The notes beneath the pieces were generated by a model, which saw only the letters and a list, made by a program, of their open reading frames with translations, was not told where the DNA came from and did not search any database. Positions 1-6,700 of a stretch of 8,190 bases of DNA are shown one piece after another. Source of the stretch: Clostridia bacterium (GTDB lineage Bacteria > Bacillota > Clostridia > Christensenellales > Borkfalkiaceae); the NCBI GenBank assembly GCA_017628935.1, contig JAGBYC010000066.1, positions 1-8,190 on the forward strand. The letters run 5' to 3'. Every line of letters begins with the position of its first letter. Within the stretch, counting starts at the first letter, position 1. The position numbers and the translations under genes were made by a program.

Positions 1-114
1 GTAGAAATTAGCTGTCCAGCCTACAGTATTCCCCGAAGTTGTCAAGTACCAATTTACCTATTTTTAACCACTTTTAACCACCTAGACAAATTTACACAAT
101 TTTACAAAAACTTG
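1..114. other. Non-coding leader region upstream of the late promoter
   Basis: No convincing gene lies here. Plus frame 1 stays open to the TAA at 124-126, but it has no start or ribosome site and runs through the promoter. The minus strand between 57 and 1 has an open frame resembling the end of an SH3b domain, but a TAG stop precedes it and it has no good start. The right half (53-106) holds phased T-rich repeats. The segment probably lies at a module boundary just upstream of the late transcription unit. No terminator hairpin is evident. Confidence 0.6.
53..106 (+). repeat. Phased T-rich repeats upstream of the late promoter
   Basis: A perfect tandem 10-mer, TTTTAACCAC, occupies 62-71 and 72-81. 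Related TTTAC elements begin at 53, 91 and 101, so TTTA-containing motifs recur about once per helical turn from 53 to 106, ending about 9 bp before the -35 box. T-tracts repeated at 10 bp commonly give curved DNA. Alternatively these could be binding sites for a phage transcription regulator, or an UP element (the 91-114 part is very AT-rich). The repeats are directly visible; the function is inferred. Confidence 0.6.
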
Positions 115-143
115 TTGACAAATTAAAATTATTTGACTATAAT
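115..143 (+). promoter_or_regulatory. Consensus sigma-A/sigma-70 promoter of the late operon
   Basis: TTGACA at 115-120 and TATAAT at 138-143 are both perfect consensus hexamers, separated by the optimal 17 bp. Transcription would start near 150, leaving a leader of about 30 nt before the first ATG at 180. No other promoter is evident among the packed downstream genes, so this one probably drives the whole late unit. In phi29 the corresponding late promoter A3 lacks a good -35 box and needs activator p4; here the host polymerase should recognise the promoter unaided. Confidence 0.88.
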
Positions 144-179
144 ATTTAGTGAAAAAATTTGTATGTGAAGGTGTGAACA

Positions 180-398
180 ATGAGCGACACTTTAATAGTA
201 GCGTTAATATCGTTGGTAGGTACTCTAATAGGTACTATAGGCGGTATAGCAATATCTAATAACTTAGTTAACTACCGTATAACCCAGTTAGAAAAAGAAG
301 TAAAAGAACATAACAAATATATTGAGCGTACCTACGTGCTAGAAGGTGCTGTAAAAGAACTTCAGCACGAAGTTATAGAATTAAAAAAGGGGGTTTAG
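180..398 (+). CDS. Small XhlA-like membrane/coiled-coil protein, probable lysis accessory
   Basis: A 72-residue protein. Residues 4-26 form one glycine-rich hydrophobic membrane segment; residues 32-70 are a charged helix with coiled-coil character and the motif YRITQLEKEVKEHNKYIERT. This architecture and motif are typical of the XhlA/haemolysin-like family that sits next to holins in many Firmicute phages and is thought to assist membrane lesion formation. The ATG at 180 has a GAAGGTG ribosome site at 167-173 and is the first start after the promoter. The next gene, holin-like, begins 4 bases after the stop, supporting a lysis role. Family assignment is by motif recognition; the function is inferred. 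Confidence 0.7.
   Translation: MSDTLIVALISLVGTLIGTIGGIAISNNLVNYRITQLEKEVKEHNKYIERTYVLEGAVKELQHEVIELKKGV
383..393 (+). promoter_or_regulatory. Strong ribosome binding site fixing a GTG start
   Basis: AAAAAAGGGGG lies inside the end of the 72-residue gene, 8 nt before the GTG at 402. It supports GTG at 402 over the in-frame ATGs at 423 and 429, which have no comparable site. The holin-like gene is therefore probably translated from a GTG codon. Confidence 0.65.
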
Positions 399-401
399 CG
401 T

Positions 402-959
402 GTGGAAGTATTAAGCGTACCAATGGTTATGACTGTTGTATTTGTACTCTTAGAAGCCCTAAAAAGCGCCTTTAATCGTGAGTGGTTTAACCGTATTATA
501 CCTATCTTAGCATTAGTATTTGGCGCTGGTTTAGGTGTTTTAGCCTTCTATTTTGCGCCAAGTATTATACCAGCTGAGAATGTCTTAACGGCTGTTATAT
601 TAGGCGCTATGAGTGGCTGGAGTGCTACAGGTGCTGACCAGGTTATAAAACAATTAACAAAAAGGAAGTATAAAGCAATGAAGAAAATAAGTGAAATGAC
701 TGAAGACGAAGTAAGGGACTACGCCTTACAGCTTGAAGGTGAAAGAGCAATAAACAGCCAGGCTATAGCTGACAAAGACAACGAAATAGCCGAGCTTAAA
801 GGCTTAAACTTAGACCTACAAAAGCGTAACAGGGCTTTATTTATTCAAGTAGAACAACAGCCCACCCCTGCCCCTGCTGACCCACAACCCCCTGTAGATA
901 CTGTAGAGAGTATCGAAGACACTGTAAAAAATAAATTATTTAAGGAGATTATAAAATAA
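402..959 (+). CDS. Holin-like membrane protein with C-terminal scaffold-like coiled coil
   Basis: A 185-residue protein in two parts. Residues 6-24, 31-52 and 59-80 are hydrophobic; the last two are clear membrane spans and the first contains E18 and K21, so it may be amphipathic. The span ending GWSATGADQVIKQL resembles small Firmicute phage holins, and a basic KRKYK stretch follows at 87-91. From residue 93 the protein changes to a charged helical region (about 95-150), a Pro-rich linker (154-164) and a basic C-terminal helix ending KNKLFKEIIK. This tail is much longer than in usual holins and resembles a phi29 gp7 scaffold. GTG start with strong SD; the stop overlaps the capsid gene start by one base. 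Holin call moderate; the fused architecture is directly visible. Confidence 0.7.
   Translation: MEVLSVPMVMTVVFVLLEALKSAFNREWFNRIIPILALVFGAGLGVLAFYFAPSIIPAENVLTAVILGAMSGWSATGADQVIKQLTKRKYKAMKKISEMTEDEVRDYALQLEGERAINSQAIADKDNEIAELKGLNLDLQKRNRALFIQVEQQPTPAPADPQPPVDTVESIEDTVKNKLFKEIIK
659..668 (+). promoter_or_regulatory. Internal Shine-Dalgarno site within the holin-like gene
   Basis: AAAAAGGAAG stands upstream of the in-frame ATG at 678, with 9 nt between the last G and the ATG. Its strength is similar to the AAAGGAAGG site of the gene at 7372. The bases also encode a Lys-Arg-Lys patch that would be expected after a membrane span, so coding constraint alone could explain the purines. Confidence 0.5.
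678..959 (+). CDS. Candidate internally started scaffolding protein (phi29 gp7-like)
   Basis: In-frame ATG at codon 93 of the holin-like gene would give a soluble 93-residue protein, close to the 98 residues of phi29 scaffold gp7. It is strongly helical, with the pattern N-x-x-L-F-x-Q-V near full-gene residues 143-150; from memory, gp7 has N-x-x-L-F-x-Q-I in the equivalent place. A flexible Pro-rich linker and an acidic-then-basic C-terminus (VESIEDTVKNKLFKEIIK) follow, again like gp7. It ends exactly at the major capsid gene, the phi29 gene 7 position, and no separate scaffold gene is visible. Known precedent for a nested scaffold: lambda Nu3 within gene C. What is seen is the ATG, SD-like site, length and position; the independent product and scaffold role are inference. 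Confidence 0.5.
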   Translation: MKKISEMTEDEVRDYALQLEGERAINSQAIADKDNEIAELKGLNLDLQKRNRALFIQVEQQPTPAPADPQPPVDTVESIEDTVKNKLFKEIIK

Positions 960-2014
960 TGAGTTTATCCGTAGAAGTATTAAACACTATTAGAAACAAC
1001 GCTGACAGCGAATACCAAAGCCGTATACCTGTAGCAACCCAAAACAACATAGCTGAAATCGGTAGAGCTTTTGAAACTTACGACGTAGAGTACAACCACT
1101 TTGTAACTACGCTTATGCACAAAATCGGCAAAACTACCGTAGAAACTGCCTTATTTAACAATAAGCTTAAGTCGTTTAAGTCAGGTAGCCTTTTATCTAT
1201 GCAAGATATTGAAGAAATCTTTGTAGAAGCTTTTAGAGTAGCTGAAGGCACGTATGACCGTGAAGGCGGTGTAGGTGAAGGCGGTGTTAACCCCTTTAAG
1301 CGTAGAGAATACCAAGACACTAAAGTAGTATACCACCGTATGAATAGACAAGATAAGTACGTAATTACGCTTTATAAAGACGACGTTATTAAAGCATTTA
1401 CCAGCGCTACGAAGTTAGACGAATTTATTAGCGCTCAATTTAACTCACTCTATAGCGGTGCTGAATGGGACGAATTTACCCATATGAAGCAATTACTAGC
1501 TGAAGGTATTAAAGCTGGTGACTTCTTTGACTACACTGTACCTGCTATTGGTACAGCTAATCAAACCGACGCCCAACTACAAAAAGCTTGTAAAGACTTT
1601 GTTAGAACGGTTAAAAAGGCTATTAAAGACGTTGAGTACCCTTCAACCAACTTTAACCCTGCTGGTGTTAAAACTCTTACCAAAAAGTCTAATTTGGTGC
1701 TTTTCATTAACAAAGACGTACCAGCTCACCTTGACGTAGACTTGTATAGCTCTATCTTTGGTCCTGGCTACGCTGACTTAGGCATTGAAATTGTAGAGCT
1801 TGACAACTTCGGTGCTGACGACAACGGTACTTACGCTTTGTTATGTGATAAAGAATGGTTTAAGGTGTACGACACTAAAAACGAAATGCGCCAGCTCGAA
1901 AACCCTGACGGCTTGTATACTAACTACTGGCTACATATTTGGCAAGTATTAAGCTACAGCAAGTTTAAGACTGCTATTAGGTTTGGTACTACCGCTATCG
2001 TTAAAGGTGCTTAA
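959..2014 (+). CDS. Major capsid protein, phi29 gp8-like (HK97 fold)
   Basis: A 351-residue protein forming the prohead shell. Residues 20-38 (RIPVATQNNIAEIGRAF) correspond to the gp8 segment I remember as VPLATANNVAEVG. The C-terminal stretch around 299-342, with WFKVYD, NPDGLYTNYW and HIWQVLS, matches the gp8 pattern DWFMVYD...NPRGLYWNYYYHVWQTLS. phi29 gp8 is about 448 residues and ends in an Ig-like BIG2 domain; this protein stops right after the HK97-fold core, so that domain is missing. The ATG overlaps the upstream stop by one base (TAATG), with an AAGGAGAT ribosome site at 942-949, indicating high expression and coupling. The tail knob gene follows after 2 bases. Confidence 0.92.
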   Translation: MSLSVEVLNTIRNNADSEYQSRIPVATQNNIAEIGRAFETYDVEYNHFVTTLMHKIGKTTVETALFNNKLKSFKSGSLLSMQDIEEIFVEAFRVAEGTYDREGGVGEGGVNPFKRREYQDTKVVYHRMNRQDKYVITLYKDDVIKAFTSATKLDEFISAQFNSLYSGAEWDEFTHMKQLLAEGIKAGDFFDYTVPAIGTANQTDAQLQKACKDFVRTVKKAIKDVEYPSTNFNPAGVKTLTKKSNLVLFINKDVPAHLDVDLYSSIFGPGYADLGIEIVELDNFGADDNGTYALLCDKEWFKVYDTKNEMRQLENPDGLYTNYWLHIWQVLSYSKFKTAIRFGTTAIVKGA

Positions 2015-2016
2015 TT

Positions 2017-3915
2017 ATGCCTAAACCTAGTGGCACTGTATATCTATGTAATAACGCTATTATCAACAATAGCTACAATGACACTATAAGCTTTAAGACA
2101 GCCAGCGAACAACATAACTACTGGCTGTCTTTAGTCAAGCTAACTACTACCGACTTTATGTATATAAGACGTACTAACGCTTATATTAAAGTACCGTACA
2201 ACCTTAACCAGCTAGAAGACGTAAACTACTTATTTTTTAGAGCTGAAAAGACTAGCAAGCTTTATTACTGCTTTGTAACCAATAAAGAGTACATAAGCGA
2301 CGAAGCTAGCTATATCTATTTTGAAACTGACGTACTACAAACGTATATGTTTGATTATAAGCTTAAAGAAAGCTACGTACTTCAAGAACACTGTGACAGG
2401 TGGACAGCCGACCATAAACCTATTTACAGTCGTACTGACGAAGGCTTAGAATACGGTAGCGAATATACCGTAGAGAGCGCCTACCGTGTAGTACCTAGTA
2501 TAAGTAACGTGGCTGATATTACCTGGTATTTAGTTGTAGCTAAGCAGCGTCTAAAAACGGGTGACACTGGTGCTGTAGAAGGCGTAGGCGACATACAAGC
2601 AGGTGCTAGTCAAGTATTGCACTGCCCTAACCCTTACGTATTTTATTTAGTACCTAGTAGAGCTGTAGAAGTAGAAACTGATTACAAAGGCGGTTTATTA
2701 AGTAACATAAACCAATTTCAATCTTTTTTAGCTAATAGTGACGCTGGTAATTTAGTACAGCAAATTATACGTTTACCCTATTTACCTTTTGACTGTTACT
2801 ACGAAGGCAATAAATTTTATTTTAACAACACTAGCGCTAACGCTGAGTATAACTATTTTACAGCTAGTTATAAAAGTGATACTGGTATATCTTATAATAT
2901 TAGTTTTATGCGTGTTATGTGGTACGACGCTTTTAAGGGTGGTGCTAATAAAAGCGCTCAAAGGGTACTAGCTAGCTTAGGCTTATTTGACGGTATAGAG
3001 AACGCTTTACCTACAGCTGAAGAATGGGCTGACGTTAAAGCTAACCCCTATAGCGTTAAACGTGATAAGCGCTTTGAAAGTAAGCTACTTTGTTACCCTT
3101 ACCGTTTTAACTACTTAACCGACTGGAAAAACGGCACGGCTATAGTAAAAAATGAGTATATAGGCGCTGACAAAATAGAGCTAAGACACTTACAAGGTAT
3201 AGGCTTTAACGGTCCTGCCAGGTACTGGGTACACGGCTACAAAAATGACGTAGAAGGGCGTAACAACTCTTTATTACAAAACGCCCAAGAAGATGCCCCA
3301 GTAATAACCGATGCTTACTATACGTATATGCTACAAAACCGTAACCAGCTACAAGCTGACCGTACTAACGCTTTAGTAAGTATAGCTGGTAACACGTTAA
3401 GCGGTGCTGTAAGTGGTGGTATAGCTGGCGCTAGTGCTGGCGGTCCTGCTGGCGCTATAACAGGTGGTATAACAGCTGGCGTAGGTCAGGCGTTTAGCGG
3501 TGCTATTAGCTACGGTAATATGATACGTAATCAAAATGCCGTACAAAAAGACCTTAAAAACCTACCTGACACTATTATTAGCTCTAATGATACTAGCTTT
3601 AATTTACAAGATAATAACAAGGACGTAACTTTTTATCGTATGAAAATTTGTTGCGAATTTGAAGAACTTCTAGCCGACACTTTCGCAATTACAGGCTATA
3701 CGGTTAAACGTGTTAAAACACCTAACCTACGTAGCCGTGTACGATACAACTATATTAAGACTGTAGGCGCTAACGTTGTAGGCTCTTTCAACCAAGACGA
3801 ATTAGCTAAGATAAAAGCTATATTTGACAACGGTGTAACTTTTTGGCACTACAATACTACTAATTTTAAGCCGTATGACTACAGCTTAGAAAACATAGAA
3901 ACTAGCTTACTATAG
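2017..3915 (+). CDS. Tail knob protein, phi29 gp9-like
   Basis: A 632-residue protein (phi29 gp9 has 599) that forms the hexameric distal tail tube and membrane-penetrating tip. Recognisable family signatures are YFETDVLQTYMFD (about 101-113) with ESYVLQEH just after, DEGLEYGSEY (141-150), and the C-terminal VKRVKTPNLRSRVRYNYIK and IFDNGVTFWH (about 563-618). Residues about 455-500 form a Gly/Ala-rich hydrophobic stretch at the position of the gp9 loops that plug the tail lumen and insert into the host membrane. The start has an AAAGGTG site at 2004-2010, inside the end of the capsid gene. No head-fibre gene is present between capsid and knob. Assignment is firm on motifs, length and order. 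Confidence 0.93.
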   Translation: MPKPSGTVYLCNNAIINNSYNDTISFKTASEQHNYWLSLVKLTTTDFMYIRRTNAYIKVPYNLNQLEDVNYLFFRAEKTSKLYYCFVTNKEYISDEASYIYFETDVLQTYMFDYKLKESYVLQEHCDRWTADHKPIYSRTDEGLEYGSEYTVESAYRVVPSISNVADITWYLVVAKQRLKTGDTGAVEGVGDIQAGASQVLHCPNPYVFYLVPSRAVEVETDYKGGLLSNINQFQSFLANSDAGNLVQQIIRLPYLPFDCYYEGNKFYFNNTSANAEYNYFTASYKSDTGISYNISFMRVMWYDAFKGGANKSAQRVLASLGLFDGIENALPTAEEWADVKANPYSVKRDKRFESKLLCYPYRFNYLTDWKNGTAIVKNEYIGADKIELRHLQGIGFNGPARYWVHGYKNDVEGRNNSLLQNAQEDAPVITDAYYTYMLQNRNQLQADRTNALVSIAGNTLSGAVSGGIAGASAGGPAGAITGGITAGVGQAFSGAISYGNMIRNQNAVQKDLKNLPDTIISSNDTSFNLQDNNKDVTFYRMKICCEFEELLADTFAITGYTVKRVKTPNLRSRVRYNYIKTVGANVVGSFNQDELAKIKAIFDNGVTFWHYNTTNFKPYDYSLENIETSLL

Positions 3916-3923
3916 GTGACGAT

Positions 3924-4784
3924 ATGAAAAATAAACGAATAACTGAAACTGATATTGATAATATCATAACTGAAAGCTTTTTATATAAAAGGCTTAGACT
4001 GTTAGCCGTTAACAGGTTTAAGTACGGTGGCTTAGAAGACCTTCTAATAGAAGAACGCCACGTAGAGAAGTTTTTATTTGACGAAGGTAAGTGTTTTTGG
4101 TTTAACGACCCTAACTACGGTGTAATGTGTTTACCCTGCCAGGGTGTAGGCGTTAACGTGCTTAACGACCCTACCAGGTGGCGTGTAACTGGCTTTGGCT
4201 ACGTTAAAGAGATTAAAGCCAATGACGGTGTACTAATGGAAAATAACAAATTGAGAATGCCTACTAGTGAAATAGTTAGCTATTTTGTTAAACAAATGTA
4301 CGAAGTTATACGTACTAGGGACGTAAACGTAAAAACCTTAAAACTACCTTTTATTATTGCTACGGACGATAAGAGAGAGTTAACAGCTAAGAAAATTTTA
4401 GAAATGATTAACGATAACACCTACGCTGTAGTAGTTAATAAAAACAGCTTAAACCTTGACGACTTTATTAAAGTACTAAACACTGGCGCTAAGTCGTTTA
4501 CAACTGATTTAACGGACTTATACCACGATATATTAAACGAAGCTTTAACGTACTTAGGTATCAACAACGCTAACACGGACAAAAAGGAACGTTTAATAAC
4601 CGACGAAGCTAACGCTAATAACCAGCTTATAGAAAGTTGTAGCGAAATGTTTTTAGAAAGCCGTAGACGTGCTGTAGACGAAATAAATAAGAAGTTTGGT
4701 ACTAATATTACCGTAGAGCTTAGAACGACTGACGAAGGGGGTAACGGCTATGAGATTAAGCCTATACAAGAACTTACTACCTGA
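3924..4784 (+). CDS. Portal (head-tail connector) protein, phi29 gp10-like
   Basis: A 286-residue protein (phi29 gp10 has 309) expected to form the dodecameric ring at the head vertex through which DNA is packaged and ejected. The most diagnostic segment is residues 210-247, with YLGINNAN, KKERLITDEANANN, a QLIES segment and FLESR, which parallels gp10 YLGIKNANLEKKERMVTDE...FLKSR. Residues 85-150 would form part of the wing and stem, which I assign only by position. A TAGGTGA site lies just before the ATG, 8 bases after the tail knob stop. The 3' end overlaps the collar gene by 35 bases. The protein is slightly short, mainly at the C-terminus after the KFGTNITVELR segment. Confidence 0.92.
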   Translation: MKNKRITETDIDNIITESFLYKRLRLLAVNRFKYGGLEDLLIEERHVEKFLFDEGKCFWFNDPNYGVMCLPCQGVGVNVLNDPTRWRVTGFGYVKEIKANDGVLMENNKLRMPTSEIVSYFVKQMYEVIRTRDVNVKTLKLPFIIATDDKRELTAKKILEMINDNTYAVVVNKNSLNLDDFIKVLNTGAKSFTTDLTDLYHDILNEALTYLGINNANTDKKERLITDEANANNQLIESCSEMFLESRRRAVDEINKKFGTNITVELRTTDEGGNGYEIKPIQELTT

Positions 4785-5364
4785 CAGTAACAGTCAAACT
4801 ACGCTAGAGCTTAGACACTTTGTAGAGTACGGCTGTACTATTTTTGACCCTAACGATAAATACCCTATTTGGAAAGAAGACCACAGGAAAGAGTTAGAAA
4901 AGAAAATAATAGAGCATTACTATAACCGTCAAATAGGCTTTGAAACCTTCGGGCGCTTTAAGTTTGAGTTAAACGTACGTATGCGTGAAATTATGCCCTA
5001 CTATGTAGAGATATGGAAGACCACCCAGTACGAATATAACCCCATTGAAAACTACTCAATGAAGGAAGAATTTATAGACAAGTCTAAAGGTACAGCTAAC
5101 AGCTCAGGCAACCAAACGGAACGCCACAGCGACACGCCACAAAGCTCTATTGATAACCTAGACAACTATATTAGCTCAGCTAGTAAGGTTGACAGCTCAG
5201 GTAAAAACGAAACTAGTAACGACAACGTACACACTGGCTGGCGTAACGGTAATATAGGTGTTACCACGTCGCAACAAATGATACAGGCTGAACGTGATAT
5301 AACACTTAACCTTGACACTATGATTATAGAAAAATTAGAAGATTTATTTTTAGGGGTATTTTAA
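4750..5364 (+). CDS. Lower collar protein, phi29 gp11-like
   Basis: A 204-residue protein of the lower collar, which joins the portal to the tail knob and anchors appendages. Residues 51-100 contain KKIIEHYYNRQIGFETFGRF and MREIMPYYVEIWKTT, which I recognise as the hallmark of the gp11 collar family. A Ser/Asn/Thr-rich region (110-160) contains SDTPQSSIDNL, and the C-terminus LNLDTMIIEKLEDLFLGVF is also typical. phi29 gp11 is about 293 residues, so this is a compact version. The start lies within the portal gene in another frame, preceded by AAGGGGG at 4735-4741. The next gene starts one base after the stop. Confidence 0.88.
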   Translation: MRLSLYKNLLPDSNSQTTLELRHFVEYGCTIFDPNDKYPIWKEDHRKELEKKIIEHYYNRQIGFETFGRFKFELNVRMREIMPYYVEIWKTTQYEYNPIENYSMKEEFIDKSKGTANSSGNQTERHSDTPQSSIDNLDNYISSASKVDSSGKNETSNDNVHTGWRNGNIGVTTSQQMIQAERDITLNLDTMIIEKLEDLFLGVF

Positions 5365-5365
5365 T

Positions 5366-6700
5366 ATGATTAAGGAATTAAAACACTATGCTATACAACC
5401 TGGCTGTAAGTCTACGCCTGACGTATGCCCTTTCCAAGATATAGACCTTAGCGCCTATATACCTAAAGCCTGGGAAGTACGCTACGACGAGCTAAAAGTA
5501 GAATACGGTACTATTTTACGTGACGACGTTACAGGCACTTTTACACCCCAGGGCGCTTGTAGTGACGGTAGATATATCTATAGGGCTTTGGTACAAGATA
5601 ATAACGCTAGTACTAAACTTCAAAAAATAGATATGTATTCAGGTCAAATAATTTTAGAAAAAGAAAACACTAGCTACACCCACGCTAACGATATGACCTA
5701 CTGTAGTAAAGACGGTTATATTTATATAGCTCACGCTAACGTAACTAGTAAATGTAGTAGGGTCAACCCTGCAACACTTGAAGAAGTTAACAGCTTTGAT
5801 ATTGGCGGTGATACCTGGGGTATATCCTATAACGCCCACGATAACGTATTTGTAGTAGGTGTTACAGGGTCTACGTACTTAAGTGTATACAGCTATGACT
5901 GGGTATTTATCTATCGTATTAAAATGAATAACAACTACAGCACACTAGTAAAACAAGGGCTTTGGTGTAACCAGTTTTATATTTTTGCTGGCTTAGATAA
6001 CCGTTACGGCACTGTAGCAGGTAACGAGTACGGCTCTAGGATAATGGTGTACACGTGGACTGGTGATTTTATAAAATCAATACACCTAGATATTGATGAG
6101 TTAGAGTGGCTACACGTACAATGTGACACGCTTAACGGTAACTTTGCTAGTAGGGGTACTCTATACGTAGGTACGTACGAAGGCAGGGACGAAAACGATA
6201 TAAAGTCAGGGCGTATTATTACCTATAAGTTTGACCTGTACCCTAGCCAAACAGTACCAGCAGGGCGTACTAGTGATATAAGCGGTGGACTTAACCGTAT
6301 ACACCGCTGTCAAGAAGGTACTAACGTTAAGCTGTTTGAAGGTAACGCTGGTAACGGTACTTTTAGTCTTAACCTTCTACCTAACACTGACGTAGGCTCG
6401 TTTAGGTGGCTTGTCTTCTTTATTTACGGTAGTAACTACAAAACTATAAAAATGTTACGTACAGGTACGACTTACGTACTACGTGAGCATAACTTAGGTA
6501 ACAGCGCAGACGATACTGATATTTATATGAGAGAGCTACAGCTAGAGCTACAACCTGACGAGAAATCATTCAAAATAGTACATAATATTTGTCAGCGTAT
6601 TAAGTTTAACGAAGACGGTACACACTACGTACATAAAGAAGTAGACAGCTTTAACTTATATACGCCTATTTATATTAGGGAAATATGGGGTGTAGTATGA
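5366..6700 (+). CDS. Tail appendage / receptor-binding protein with beta-propeller
   Basis: A 444-residue protein at the position of phi29 gp12 (pre-neck appendage, about 854 residues) but with a different architecture. After an N-terminal segment (1-58) that may attach to the collar, five repeats follow at about 62-97, 106-147, 150-187, 196-241 and 245-294. Each has a D/N-G-x-Y/V-hydrophobic strand pair, then a segment naming the trajectory (KIDMYSGQII, VNPATLEEV, SYDWVFIYRI, TWTGDFIKSI), as in beta-propeller blades. The C-terminal part (310-444) contains LFEGNAGNGTFSL and a WLVFFIYGS strand, resembling the beta-sandwich at the end of many Firmicute phage fibres. SD AGGGG at 5352-5356. The role in host recognition is inferred from position and fold; the exact family is unrecognised. 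Confidence 0.68.
   Translation: MIKELKHYAIQPGCKSTPDVCPFQDIDLSAYIPKAWEVRYDELKVEYGTILRDDVTGTFTPQGACSDGRYIYRALVQDNNASTKLQKIDMYSGQIILEKENTSYTHANDMTYCSKDGYIYIAHANVTSKCSRVNPATLEEVNSFDIGGDTWGISYNAHDNVFVVGVTGSTYLSVYSYDWVFIYRIKMNNNYSTLVKQGLWCNQFYIFAGLDNRYGTVAGNEYGSRIMVYTWTGDFIKSIHLDIDELEWLHVQCDTLNGNFASRGTLYVGTYEGRDENDIKSGRIITYKFDLYPSQTVPAGRTSDISGGLNRIHRCQEGTNVKLFEGNAGNGTFSLNLLPNTDVGSFRWLVFFIYGSNYKTIKMLRTGTTYVLREHNLGNSADDTDIYMRELQLELQPDEKSFKIVHNICQRIKFNEDGTHYVHKEVDSFNLYTPIYIREIWGVV

Noticed and set aside
1..126. Open plus frame from base 1 to the TAA at 124
   Set aside because: Would run through the consensus promoter and phased repeats, has no start in view, and its composition changes to AT-rich low complexity.
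423..431. ATG codons 8 and 10 as start of the holin-like gene
   Set aside because: The GTG at 402 has the optimal SD spacing. A holin-type dual start is possible but nothing in the sequence favours it.
696..698. Alternative internal start at the next in-frame ATG (codon 99)
   Set aside because: Its spacing from the SD-like site at 659-668 is far too long; ATG at 678 is better placed.
1078..1320. Minus-strand open frame of 80 codons inside the capsid gene
   Set aside because: It lies wholly opposite a firmly identified capsid gene, has no ribosome site and low-complexity content.
1518..1739. Plus-strand frame of 73 codons inside the capsid gene
   Set aside because: Translation is a Leu/Thr/Lys-rich string typical of a shifted frame of the real gene.
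2789..2971. Plus-strand hydrophobic frame of 60 codons inside the tail knob gene
   Set aside because: It looks membrane-like only because it is an AT-rich shifted frame; no SD, and the tail knob frame is certain.
5654..5839. Minus-strand frame of 61 codons inside the appendage gene
   Set aside because: No start context and no plausible protein features; it opposes a convincing gene.
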